Positions 21,493-32,132 of a stretch of DNA of 64,000 bases are shown in pieces. The translations under genes and the position numbers were made by a program. Within the stretch, counting starts at the first letter, position 1. Every line of letters begins with the position of its first letter. This DNA is from Vesta saturnalis (taxonomy: Eukaryota; Arthropoda; Insecta; Coleoptera; Lampyridae). Below the pieces are notes generated by a model that had not been told where the DNA came from, ran no database searches, and saw only the letters and a program-made list of their open reading frames with translations. The DNA lies in NCBI GenBank assembly GCA_036346205.1, contig JARFJB010001978.1, forward strand, positions 574,001-638,000. The letters are read 5' to 3'.

Positions 21493-23375
21493 CAGAGTGG
21501 GCCACATAAAACAGTCCACCCCGATGTCTGGCAGTTTTCATTAGACTTTAAGGAAATGCTGAAACACGTTCCAAGGGGAGCACATTTTTCCGATACAGAT
21601 TGTCATATGTCAACCCCCTCCCTTCCACTTCCTCAACCCTTTAATTTAAAATAGGGAATGTACCATGTCATTGGAAAGGCATTTAGATGGAGTGTTCAGG
21701 CATATGGTCATCCATGATTTTTTTCGATATTTACGGCTTTGCAAAAAAAAGTCTTACTTAATTTAAAGTACAACACCTCTTAAAAATGAAACGCAGTGCC
21801 TATGTTTTGATAATGTGTCAATTTTATCTGGCACATCCAAAGTAAATTACAACGAATTTTGTAAAAAAATTAGTAATTTGATATTAACACAGTTTAACGT
21901 TGCTGTTAGTAAATCAATTTAGGTATTTTTTGAATACTTTCAAAATGGTGTATTCAATTGCAGAACGAGTTGAGATTATTTCCATATTTTTTGAAAACGG
22001 GAAATGTGCAAGAAGAACGGTGAATTTATTTAATCAGCTTCATGAAGACAAGCAACTTTATCACTCATATGTATTAAAGTTAGTTAGAAAATTTCGTCAA
22101 ACAGGGTCAGTAGCTAATAATCAAAGAACTATGAAAATCGTATTAGGACTGAAGCAACAGATGTAGCCATTTTAGGTTATATTAATTTAGATCCTACAAC
22201 AAGTACAAGAAAATTGGCCGAAGATTCTGGTTTTTTGCGCACCAAGGTTCGTAGGATTTTAAAACTTCATAAATTTCATCCCTACAAGATGAATTTGGTA
22301 CAGGAAATAAATGAAGATGACCCAGACAGGTGAATACAGTTTTGTGAGATTACGATTAACAAAATAAACACTAATGCAAGCTTTTTATTCATTATTTTTC
22401 GGATGAATGATCCTTTTTTCTAAATGGTACTGTAAATCCACACAATCCTAAAGTATTCCGCGAAACACATACCAAGCATCCTCTTAAATTAAATGTGTGG
22501 GCAGGAATTTATGGGGATAGTATTTTTGGGCCATTTGTTTGCCACAAAATTTGAACGAAGAAACATATCTCGAATTATTACAAGACACTATTGATCCGGC
22601 TCTCACAGTTATAATCGAAAATGACAATAGATACTCAGAAGATGGTCTGTTTTTTCCAACAAGACGGCGCATCTCCGCATTATAGTAGAGCTGTAAGGCA
22701 ATATCTTAATGAACGATTTCCTACGCAATGGATTGGAAGAAGAGGTTTTATTGAATGGCCTGCAAGATCCCCCGATGTAACGTCCTGGATTTCTTTTTGT
22801 GGAGTTATTTAAAGAGCAAAATTTATACGACGGAACCCGCTTTGTTAGAAGAACTAAGACGACGAATAGTGCATGGATGCAGTCTAATAACCCCTGAAAT
22901 GCTTCAAAACGTTCGACATAATTTCGAACAGCGACTCTACAATTGTATGGAAGTCAATGGACACCATTTTGAACATCTAATTCATTAATTTATTATTAAT
23001 TTGAGTAAATTGATTTGTATATCATAACTTCTAATTTAGTTACTTTAATTACATTACATTTTTGCGGTTCATTTTTAAGAGGTGTTGCACTTTAAATTAA
23101 TTAAGACCTTATTTGTAAAGACGGTGCAAATATCGAAAAAAGTCATGGATGGTCATATGCCTGAATACTCCATCTAAATTCCTTTCTAATGATGTGCCAC
23201 ACATTCCCTATTTTAAATTAAGGGGTTAGGGAAGTGGAATGGAGGAGGTTGACAAATGACAGATATCTGTATCGTAAAAATGTGCCCCCTTGGAACAAAA
23301 ATCGACGTGTTTCAGCATTCAGTCTAATGAATACTGCCAAATATCGGGGTGGACTGTTTTCTGTGGCCCACTCTG
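21493..23375 (+). mobile_element. mariner-like element with ~310-bp terminal inverted repeats
   Basis: The ends start CAGAGTGGGCCACA at the left and mirror as GTGGCCCACTCTG at the right, with flanking TA at 21491-21492 and 23376-23377. Inverted similarity continues for about 310 bp per side (about 21493-21805 and 23065-23375), far longer than the ~30 bp typical of classical mariners. The 1883-bp element holds one decayed transposase in the plus sense. It interrupts the older DDE transposon, whose sequence resumes at 23378. Confidence 0.88.
21945..22988 (+). pseudogene. mariner-like transposase of the long-TIR element
   Basis: The start at 21945 gives MVYSIAERVEIISIFFENGK, a helix-turn-helix start. 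Then follow RKLAEDSGFLRTKVRRILKL (second HTH) near 22210-22265, WAGIYGDSIFGPFVC-like pieces near 22500, FFQQDGASPHYSRAVRQYL at 22647-22705, WIGRRGFIEWPARSPDV at 22730-22780 and LDFFLWSYLKSKIY at 22785-22830. The end HFEHLIH-stop is at 22988. Bridging the small frameshift near 22785, I count 41 residues between the QDGA aspartate and the LDFFLW aspartate. The first catalytic aspartate region (near 22400) is degraded by stops. At least four breaks make it a pseudogene. Confidence 0.85.
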
Positions 23376-23377
23376 TA

Positions 23378-23660
23378 TACTGATGAACCTGGGTTAACCT
23401 AGGATATGCAGTGAGTAAAGCATGGCATGATACCACCATTGAAAGTGGACGGTAGGCATTCATCCGAGGGCTCAGTACAGGTTTAAAATCACCAAGTGGC
23501 TATGGACCCCGATTTACCTTAATGCATGCTTGTGGGAACAATGGTTTTATACCGGGTGTCGAACTTACTTTCTTGTGTAAAAATAACTGCGGATGTGAAT
23601 AAGGAAATGGACTGGTTTGTCAACCAACTTATTCGAGAATTATGTGCCGGTGCACCACCT
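23378..23660 (+). pseudogene. DDE transposase, second exon block, copy 1
   Basis: Directly after the mariner insertion the frame reads, with frameshifts, DEPGLT, SKAWHDTTIES, GRHSSEGSVQV, GYGPRFTLMHACGNNGFIPG, VELTFLCKNN and DVNKEMDWFVNQLIRE. The DE at the start is the likely first catalytic position of the family. The same order of blocks occurs at 35925-36180. It stops in GAPPN near 23665, where another transposon fragment takes over. Confidence 0.7.
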
Positions 23661-24300
23661 AATTGGTACAAACAATTTTGGCACTCATCGACAGAGAATT
23701 GCTCGAGGAATGGATTCACAGCTGCTCGTTGCTCCAAATTTTTTGCGCTATTTAAGTTTTCTTTATAAACACAATACCGCTCCTGATTGTTCACAAGTAC
23801 CGCAAAAACATTAAAACTAAACATATCTTGAACATTCGCGTATCGTTTAGCGCGTGGATCTTCTTTTGACCAAAAGTGTTGGTTTCTTCTATTCGTTATC
23901 CCTTCTCTAGAAAATCTTGCTTCATCTGTCCAAAATATGTTAAAAAGGAATTGATGGTCTTCTTGAATTTTTAATAACGTGAACTCGCTAACCGTATTCG
24001 GCTGACCTCATACCTCATTACACCTTTTTAAAATTCGTCTGACAAATGAAGCAGATAATCTTTACATAAACTGGTCTTAAAGTTTAACGAGAATTAAAAA
24101 AGTGGCAATAAAATTTGGGAGTTCCATTTAAACTAATGAAGTAGCTACTTTCGATATAACCAGAAGTGTTGCCATTTTTAAAATACCCTACTAGAATTCA
24201 AAATGGTCGAGTCCAGCCTGAAACTTCATTATGCTACGATAGTGGGAGATCAAATATTTTCTAATGAACGGGTTGCATGGTTAACCCTGTATACCATTAT
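23660..24300 (-). pseudogene. mariner-like transposase fragment, minus strand
   Basis: On the minus strand, starting at the high end, pieces read FLFNIFWTDEARFSREGITN (first catalytic aspartate) then RRNQHFWSKEDPRAKRYA near 23860-23930. The open frame MFSFNVFAVLVNNQERYC follows, and LYQLGGAPAHNSRISWLTN at 23635-23690. The latter equals the QDGxPAHN motif but with the aspartate replaced. It is cut off before the third catalytic motif. A CAGGGTTAACCATGCA word near 24290 on the minus strand resembles a mariner end. The fragment joins the older DDE transposon at its left. Confidence 0.65.
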
Positions 24301-24442
24301 AATTAAACATTTTATTACTACTTAAAAGCACTACCGTACATTCGAGGTAGTAATACCAAAAATCTGCCAAAATCTGTTTAATCGGAGAGTTTCTCCTTGA
24401 GGTGTAAAGTTATTTAGGCATATATCACTAGGTACGTTTATA

Positions 24443-25954
24443 CAGGGAGATTTTTTAACTCTGAGCATAATCCACACTTAGTTATACCTAACACAAACTA
24501 TAAAAAATAGCCGAAATCAAATGTTAAGACGATTCAAGCAAAGTAAATATAAAGCTGCATTTACATTCAATTTATCAATTTATGGTATCATGTATTTCCT
24601 ACATGCAAGGGTACCGACTTCAGTGTTAAGCCAAATTCAAATTGAATATAAATGTAGCTTTAATGTTTGTAAAATTTATTAATCAGGCAAGGCATGATAT
24701 TACTTAAGTAAAAATTCGAAATGGCCACCTTGAACAGCGTTTCTGATCAAATTTGGATCAAGGGCATTACAAGCATGCCTTCTCTGGTCTTTGAGTTCTT
24801 CAATGTCATGAATTATAAGATTATTGTAACTTTCATTTTTTAGATGCCCCCAAAAGAAGTCATTTGGGGACAAATCTGGCGACCGAGATGGCCAAATTGT
24901 TGGTCCAAATCTTCCAATCCAACACTCCTCAAAAACTTCGTATAAATAACGTGTTATCATAGCAGTGGAATATGGGGGGGGGGGGGCTCCATCCATTTGG
25001 AACCAGACATCATTGACATTTAAATTTTGGATCTGTGGTACTCGTGTATGAAGTAGTACCAAAAAAGAATTTCAATTTAAATTAATTTCCTTCTATGAAA
25101 AATGGACCAATTAATGTATTATTGATCATTTCTGCCCACACATTAACTCTACGATTGTATTGTGTTCTTGTTAAATTTTGTAGATGTGGATTAGTCCTTG
25201 ACCAATATCTGTAAGGAAAGGAATAACAGGGCAAAAGGGCATGAAAGATAACGGAATAAGTGGGAACTAACCGATAATTTTGAGAATTTACTTCACCGTC
25301 AAATATAAATGATGCTTCGTCTGTAAACACTATTTTTTCTAACATTTCTTCATTGTTATTTATTAAATTAAACATATTTTCGCAAAAATCAGTTCTTTTC
25401 ATTTTGGCTTCATTACTTAGTTGCTGGTGATTTGTAAATTTGTAAGCTTTATATTTAAATTCTTTTACAGCTCCTCAGATTTAAAATAAATACCAAAATA
25501 GCTGATGGCCATTCTTAACGAAGACATCGGGTTTTCTTCTACATAGCATAATATGTTTACTTTATTTTCTTCTGTTAAGACATAATTTGTTCTATTTCTC
25601 TTGTGGTGTTTATAATCGACGCATCCGTGGTTATTAAATTTCGAAATAATGTTGAAAATGGTTCAATCGATGGAATTGGTATATTGCGATACTTTTCCGT
25701 AAAACCGTCGCGCACATTCCTTATGCTCTGAATAGCATGGTATAAATGCATTATTTGAAATTTTTCTTCAGTGGAATACATTTTTAATTTATTTTACCAC
25801 AATAACAACAACAATTCAAACGTTTCATTTTTTAAATATTAAGTTACTTTAACCTACGTCATTATAATTACATTATATGCATTGACCTGTGATATTTAAA
25901 AGTGAACATAGCGACTCAGTGTGGTCTATGTTCAGAGTTAAAAAAATGTCCCTG
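24443..25954 (-). mobile_element. mariner-like element, minus strand
   Basis: Ends read CAGGGAGATTTTTTAACTCT at the left and, inverted, CAGGGACATTTTTTTAACTC at the right, each flanked by TA (24441-24442 and 25955-25956). The element is 1512 bp with one decayed transposase on the minus strand. Inverted ends are about 30 bp. Confidence 0.85.
24700..25781 (-). pseudogene. mariner-like transposase, minus strand, several breaks
   Basis: Reading from 25781 down, MYSTEEKFQIMHLYHAIQS is the helix-turn-helix start. Later come MKRTDFCENMFNLINNNEE, KIVFTDEASFIFDGEVNSQN with the first catalytic aspartate, NRRVNVWAEMINNTLIGPFF, then DVWFQMDGAPPPPYSTAM with the second, and WPSRSPDLSPNDFFWGHLK with the third. 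It ends GGHFEFLLK. Two oddities are visible: about 24 extra in-frame residues between NSQNYR and RYWSRTNPH (about 25200-25272), and a run of 12 G near 24976-24987 that adds proline codons at the second motif. Without those extra prolines the spacing would be near 41 residues. Stops and shifts separate the N-terminal and catalytic parts. Confidence 0.83.
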
Positions 25955-26084
25955 TATATAGCTTTTCGTTGTAGATGAACATAATAATGAGTTTGCCTCG
26001 ATAAAATTGTTATTACCGTCAAATTGGATATCACGATCTACATTCCATATAGCACAATAACACACATACGCAAACATGCACGCA

Positions 26085-26127
26085 CGCTCGCGAGCACGCA
26101 CGCAACCACACCCCACACATCTACACA

Positions 26128-26172
<45 letters not shown>

Positions 26173-26232
26173 GTACGCCGCACGCACAAAACACACACAC
26201 ACGCGCGCGCGCGCACACACGCACGCACACCT
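26085..26232. repeat. compound CA/CG-rich microsatellite
   Basis: CGCA-type repeats, a (CA)n tract at about 26130-26170, and CGCG-containing repeats follow one another. Open frames across it are repeat artefacts. Confidence 0.95.
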
Positions 26233-26289
26233 GAATTTAGTAATGTACTATGTACGTAATTAAAATACCTAGCTATTTCGGTATTTTAA

Positions 26290-26760
26290 TGATGTATTTT
26301 TATATTTATCATAAATCTGTACGTTCCTATAACAGTTACCGTTATCGGCTTCAGTAGTGATAATTCTTTAAGAATTGTTTAAGAGGTTAAAATAAATTTA
26401 TGAAAAATGAAAAATATGGAAATGCAAACAAAACCTGCTATTAATATTAGTAGTAGCTTTATGTTTGTTTGTTTATATTTTTCACATTTCATAAACAATC
26501 AGTTATCGTGTTCAGTAGTGGCCATTCCTTAAGAATTGTTTAAGATGTTATTAAACGTGTATGAAACATGGACGATAAGTTTGCTATTAATAGTACTAGG
26601 CTTATGTTGGCATTTTCATATTTTTCATATTTCATAAATTAATTTTTACATCTTAACACTTTTTAAAGATGGCCACTATGGAAGACGATAACTGTAATTG
26701 TTATCGAAACGTATAGATTTATGTAAAATATAAATATACACCATAAATTACAAAAAAGAT
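26290..26760. repeat. inverted copies of the hammerhead-like repeat family
   Basis: On the minus strand near 26325-26355 reads CTGAAGCCGATAACGGTAAC, a partial second copy lies near 26505-26525, and on the plus strand at about 26687-26720 reads GAAGACGATAACTGTAATTG then TTATCGAAACGTATAGATTT. The words around them (AAGAATTGTTTAAGA; ATGTAAAATATAAATATACA) link these copies with the one at 18014 and those at 40419-40575. Copies face each other, which makes the block a weak foldback. Confidence 0.5.
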
Positions 26761-28092
26761 AAATATTTTAATTATGTATAATAATGGTGAAAGTTTACGT
26801 GTTCATACTATGTACATACATTTACATATAGTGTATGTCATATGTACCGTCCATTTGACTTAGCCATGTACCGAGAGTGTACGTAAGAGTGTTTATATCT
26901 ATAGTCCGTATAAAATATGTGTAAGTTTTGTTTTAATAATTTGTGGTTTTAAGCTTTATTAATATAAGGAGAAATTCTAGTTGAGTGTAATAAAATTTAC
27001 ATTATTTACCCTTCTATCTTTGTTCTTTCTGTAGTACGCAGGAAACGCTTAACACAGTAACGCAAATGAACGGTGAGAATGACCATATTAAATTAACTCG
27101 TCCTTTCTCATTATACAACCGATAGAACGCGGTGAGTACACGTTTTTAGTATGTACGTGAGTTCCAATTGGGATATATTATATAACGTCTGGTTCTGCAA
27201 GTCAGGTCCATGTCAATAACTTGAAACTTTAACAATATTTTGAGGGATATTTTCCAAAAATAATATTATCGGTGAAATGTACCAAGAATGTATGTGCAAT
27301 GTACGAATTATGTTACATGGGATCGTTCAAGGCATATTAAACTACTGCAGATTATGTTTATTAATTGTCAAGTTTTTTTTAACTATTTTTACTGAAAATT
27401 GTAAAATTTTCACGTGCATGTTATTATAATAGTAAACATATGCTTTTGCGTTTGCACATGTTTGTTTAAACCGTTCTGATAATTATTAACAACGTCCAAA
27501 ATTACTGACGACAACAGCAACGATTATCTTTGAAACATATATATTATAAATATTTATTTATTACACAACTATTTCATTCAAAAGCTTAGTGTTTGTTACT
27601 TTATACATTACATAAAACATGCATAATTGATTAACGCTATATAAAACTAGGAGCGCGTTCTAACATCGTAATGTACGTATAATAATATTTTCTTTCGTAA
27701 TTCATGACACTTACAGATCCGTTTTCATATTTGGTTTTTCTACACTTTATAATAGTTGATTCAACTTTTCCTACAATCGAATGATGTGAAAGGCAAATTT
27801 TATTTTCAATTTGTATAAAGTGCGTGACGGTAGAAATTACACAGTGAAAATTATGTCAATTATTTCAATTAATGCGTTTTGAACATGTTCTATTAAAAAA
27901 AATTTTGGATATCGATTCTTTTTTTATTTATATGGCATGTATAAAAGCTACACGCGCACTGTAAATAGTTGTAATTACAGCAATAAGGTAAGTACCATTT
28001 ATTGAAATTAAGTAATAAAACTCATTTCACCTTTATGTGTTTATAATTCTCGGATTTTGGTTGATTTCCTAAATTTGATTAGAAACTTAAAA
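26761..28092. other. AT-rich sequence without a recognisable gene
   Basis: No coding frame or repeat structure could be supported. Confidence 0.5.
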
Positions 28093-28150
28093 GTAAATAT
28101 GTAATTAAAAATTATTATTAATTTTATTAAATACATAAATAAAAAGTTTA

Positions 28151-28221
28151 CCTCGAGTAGGATTTGAATCTACGACCTGTACTTTGCTAGAGTACCGCGC
28201 TAACCAACTGCGCCATCAAGG
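28151..28221 (-). tRNA. tRNA-like sequence, left arm of the palindrome
   Basis: The minus strand starts CCTTGATGGCGCAGTTGGTT and ends CCTACTCGAGG. A D-arm (GCGC with GCGC), an anticodon stem GTACT/AGTAC with loop CTAGCAA, and a T-arm with ATTCAAAT are visible. The loop would place AGC as anticodon (alanine). The acceptor stem pairs six of seven positions with one G-U. It is more likely the tRNA-like head of a repeat than a working tRNA gene, because close relatives occur at 28294, 28478 and 42831. Confidence 0.5.
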
Positions 28222-28293
28222 TAAATTTTGTCTTTATGTATGTAGAACTGATGTAAATTTACATCAGTTCTACATACATAAAGACAAAATTTA

Positions 28294-28364
28294 CCTTGAT
28301 GGCGCAGTTGGTTAGCGCGGTACTCTAGCAAAGTACAGGTCGTAGATTCAAATCCTACTCGAGG
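28294..28364 (+). tRNA. tRNA-like sequence, right arm of the palindrome
   Basis: This is the mirror image of the unit at 28151-28221, with the same cloverleaf elements, internal A-box-like GGCGCAGTTGGTTAGCGC and B-box-like GATTCAAATCC. No run of four T follows at once; the first T run comes at about 28371-28375, after GGTAAAC, and could act as a polymerase III terminator. Confidence 0.5.
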
Positions 28365-28477
28365 TAAACTTTTTATTTATGTATTTAATAAAATTAATAA
28401 TAATTTTTAATTACATATTTACCTTTGAACTTATTCGTTCATAACAAAAACTTATAATAACATAAATAAGAAGTTTA

Positions 28478-28549
28478 CCTCGAAAAGTACTTGAACTTGC
28501 GAGATCTACTTTGCTAAATTAGCGCTCTAACCAACTGACCTATCGAAAT
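28478..28549 (-). repeat. degenerate tRNA-like sequence of the same family
   Basis: The minus strand matches the palindrome units in the D-arm region (GTCAGTTGGTTAGAGCGCT), the anticodon loop (TAGCAAAGTA) and the 3' flank, but the T-arm is degraded. Upstream on that strand lies the common AAAGACAAAATTTACATCG word shared by the family. Confidence 0.6.
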
Positions 28550-28725
28550 AGAAGTCCCACTCGATGTAAATTTTGTCTTTATGTGTGTAGATTCTAAATA
28601 TAATGAGATTACAGTCAAATCACTTATATTAATGGAATGTGAGCCTGCAATATCGCAAGGATACACACATACCAAAGCAACTTAACTAATGTTAAATTAT
28701 TATAAGTATTTGTTATGAACGAGTA

Positions 28726-30919
28726 AGTAAAACGGGGTTAATCGAGACATGCGGGACGATAGTCACACAATTTTGAATTTGGCGCTCAGAAATTTTATTT
28801 TGTCTATGGAACCTTGTAAATGACAAAAATGGAAGGAAGAAAGGCGATTGTTAGTTGGGTTATGATGGTTGACGGGTAAAGAAGGTATGTACATTTTTAA
28901 AAATAGTTGAATTTGAGGTTGTTTTTTATAAACATTTCTAGATTATAAAACTTCTACTGGAGCAAATATTTATATATAACATTTATAGTATTTAGCATAC
29001 AAAATGGATGGTCTTTAGTGTTTGTTATTGATTTTTGAAATTAGCATTAAAAAAATTTATTACATTAATTGTACGGAAAAAAATACATATTTTGCGGGCC
29101 GTTTGGGGGTGAATTGGACAAGTGATGCGGAATCGGGACACCAAGGTGAATTGGGACGGGCAATAGAATAATTTCTGTTTATTGCGTGGTACTATCTACC
29201 TATCACATTTTCAATAGATGAATACGTTTTTTCTAGATTTATCAACCCAGCTGTCAAAAAAATGGTGCGTTCTTACAAAAGAAAAGTTGGCAGCCGTGCC
29301 TACCAAAATTATATCACCAATGCCTTAGAAACTGCTTTGCAGTAATACCTAAATAGCCAGGTTACTCTTACGGAACCTCAAGATCTTTACAACATTCCGA
29401 AATCAACATTACAGCGTTGGAGCAAAAGTAAAAAAAAAGGAGGCCAAACCGTATTAAGCAGCCAACAACAAGAAAGACTAATAGAGCTTATAATGTTAGC
29501 TGGCCAATGGGGTTACCCATTAAAACAAATTGGCATACGATCAATGCTTCAAAATTACTTGAATAGAAGAAGTATTCGCATTAGTAAATTTCAAAACAAC
29601 TTACCGGGGAGTGATTGGGCGGAAAATTATTTGCTTGGATATAAACCACAGATCACAGAAAGGTATGCTGAAAATATAAAAAGAGCTCGGGCAAACATAT
29701 CTCCTGGAACAATAAATCTCTGTGAAGAAAATGATATAAAATTTTGTTTTCTTTCCCCAAACTCAACACATTTAACACAACCGCTTGACATGGAAGTATT
29801 CAGGTGGATAAAAATTAGCTGGAGAAAAAAATTGGGTGAATGGAAGAAGACAAATAAGGAGGCAACGCCACAGAAATATTTTCCATCTCTACTAAATTCA
29901 GCACTCATTGGTGTCCCAAATATGAGCCAAAACATTTTATCTGACTTTTCTGCTACTGGGATTTACCCATTAAATGTCCCTTCTCCTGTCACTGCTAAAA
30001 ATGCTAAACCAGACTAATGGAAGGATAGCTTGAAAGAGATGTTTCAAGCTACTAGAATTTCTCAAAACCAATTGTATCAAAAGGAAAAAATTATCCGTAG
30101 AACCTGGCAAAAGCGTGTCAGCTAGCGACTTTCTAATAGAAGAGCCAGTTGCATCGACAAATCGTAATGAATGTGATACACAAACAGTAGAAGATAACAT
30201 TTATGATATTATGAACAACTCTGATATTGCAGCTTCGCCAAAGTACCAACTTGCATCAGAAGACTGTGACATGTCTGTGCCTATATCTGATATTCAAATC
30301 GAAGACCAATAAATTTTATATCGGTGTTGTTAAGAACATCGACAAAGCGATCAGTATTCAATGTTTGAGGCCCAACAAAAAAATTTAAAATACCTTTATA
30401 CATCCAAATGTCAAAGATTGCACTGATATAGAGCCTGAACAGATCTCACCAAAGCCAATCCTCCTTAGAAGAGGAGGATATAAATTTAATTTTAAGTTGA
30501 AGTCATATAATAATTTATAAAGATAGAGTATGTTTAAGAAAATATAACTTCATGTAGAACATCGTGTACCAGAACAATGTTATTTTTGATATTTCTACAA
30601 TAAACTTTCACTTATTTTGAAGTTTTTTTTAGCGTTTTTACGAAATCTATTTGAATTAACAGTTTAGACAATTTGACCTCTGGCTCGATACACTCCATAC
30701 GTGAGGATAATGGAGTTTTAGTACGAATAAACTACGTGTTCCGATTCGCCCCATTGAGGGGTTAATTGGGACAGTAATAAAAAACATAAAATCTTTACCA
30801 ACAATAGATACCTTGAGGTGCGTAGGCAAGTAGAGCAAAATATCATCAGCGTATATTCACTTCTTAAAAAGTTATTAATAAGATACCTCGAAATCGTCCC
30901 GATACACCCCGTTTTACGG
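28726..30919 (+). mobile_element. pogo-like transposon, internally deleted
   Basis: Inverted ends (GTAAAACGGGG at the left, CCCCGTTTTAC at the right) lie next to TA dinucleotides at 28724-28725 and 30920-30921. Subterminal words such as GAATTGGGAC and AATTGGGAC recur near both ends. The coding part belongs to the pogo/Tigger group of the Tc1/mariner superfamily. The target lies in the tRNA-like repeat area; the flanks share a GTTCATAACAAAAACTTA-type word. Confidence 0.8.
29262..30311 (+). pseudogene. pogo-like transposase lacking most of the DDE core
   Basis: From ATG 29262 the frame gives MVRSYKRKVGSRAYQNYITN, a TAA at codon 28, then YNIPKSTLQRWSKSKK, the helix-turn-helix of pogo proteins. 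The CENPB-type second DNA-binding region follows (QWGYPLKQIGIRSMLQNYLN, FQNNLPGSDWAENYL). After ENIKRARA the frame jumps to NISPGTINLCEENDIKFCFL and PNSTHLTQPLDMEVF, where QPLD is the third catalytic position. The region with the first two catalytic aspartates is missing without a change of frame. After a stop at 30015-30017 the same frame runs on for about 34 codons; the acidic tail (30115-30311) is in another frame. It could bind DNA but not cut it. Confidence 0.85.
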
Positions 30920-30983
30920 TAATTAAAAATTATTATAATTTATAATTAGATATTTACTTAATTGGTTCATAACAAAAACTTAA

Positions 30984-30985
<2 letters not shown>

Positions 30986-31038
<53 letters not shown>
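30986..31038. repeat. (TA)n microsatellite
   Basis: About 53 bp of TA repeat close to the right end of the pogo-like element. Confidence 0.95.
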
Positions 31039-31041
<3 letters not shown>

Positions 31042-32132
31042 TAAGTGTGTTTTATTTAACTTAAATATCTTTCATCATATAACAATACAGTAAACATGAA
31101 AATTGGCATAATTACATTTAATTCGACTTTTTGACATTTTCGGTAAAAGTGAAAGTACTGAATAATTGATAATTAAAGTACCTTATTTAATAATATAAAT
31201 TTGTCACATTATTGTTTATTACTATGATTATTCCATTAGGTTACATTATTTTTAAAAAGGTGTCGCAACACTAAAGATACTTAATTGTGAAAAGTAATTG
31301 ATTTTGTAATTAATTATACTATGTTAAGAATGTTGTGCGCTTATGACTTCTTGGGCAGCCTTTTGCAGCTGTTCATTTTGACCTACTTTCACTTATATAC
31401 ATGATATTAATCTGGTACTACGATATAACTTGAAACTTCCGTTACTAGTCATCATTATCAGATATAATTCAATTGTATAATTTATTAATAGTATACAAAT
31501 CAATTGTGTTTATACCTAACGTTAATAATAGTGCTTTTGGATTAACATAGAATAAAATGTTATTTACTTTCATTTTTTGGCTGAGCCTCGTTTATTGAAT
31601 ACTTTCAACTGGTTTATAAACGCTTAACCAAGAACCTTACTAACAATAATGAAAGATAATTTACGAACAAGAACAAGAGACTGACCATGAAAGCAATATA
31701 ACCAAGGATTTTATAAACGTGCTTTCACATATTGTATGGTTATTAGTAGTACCTACATACTTGTTTACTATAGTTACCAAAAAATAAAACTGCAAGTGAC
31801 ATTTAAATTAATTATACCAGAAAACTTTTCCATTAACATTTCCAAAATTGACAAATATATTTTTTCTTTTGTATAATTGATTTTATCGCACCTAATCTTT
31901 AGGAGGGTGTTACGTTTCCTTAGTATCAGCGAAAAAAAAATTTAAAATCTTTCGAAAATAGTTACTTTAATTTCCAAATCAACTGACGTTAGCAAATTAA
32001 TATAAAATGTTATTTTTTTAATACCATCATTAAATTATATTATTGTATGTAGATAATATTGACCTCCTTTCTCAACAGTTTTATTTAATCATAGATCTTA
32101 AATTATTAGATTTGTATTTAATATTTACCTAT
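31039..32132. other. AT-rich sequence without a recognisable gene
   Basis: Nothing could be supported on either strand. Confidence 0.5.

Larger units (their letters stand above)
20183..23660 (+). mobile_element. intron-containing DDE transposon, copy 1, interrupted
   Basis: The left end (CCCAAACCTCCAAGTGCAGT near 20187) matches the inverted repeat of the full copy at 35071-37069. The transposase is in two visible blocks, 20886-21490 and 23378-23660. Between and before them lie a SINE (20259-20638) and a long-TIR mariner (21493-23375). The right end is lost where another transposase fragment begins near 23660. The element is thus the oldest layer in this nest. Confidence 0.75.
28093..28422. 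repeat. 330-bp spacerless palindrome
   Basis: The two 165-bp arms meet between 28257 and 28258 (ATGTAAA / TTTACAT) with no spacer. Every position I compared in the two arms is complementary, out to AGTAAATATG at the left and CATATTTAC at the right. Each arm carries one tRNA-like sequence, so the two tRNA-like units are divergent mirror images. Perfect symmetry implies either a very recent inverted duplication, gene conversion between arms, or an assembly artefact. Confidence 0.9.

Noticed and set aside
28151..28364. Two functional tRNA-Ala genes
   Set aside because: Acceptor stems are imperfect, and related copies share flanks beyond the tRNA, so a repeat origin is more likely. Kept as tRNA-like only.
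29627..29935. 102-codon minus-strand frame
   Set aside because: It is the antisense shadow of the pogo-like transposase.
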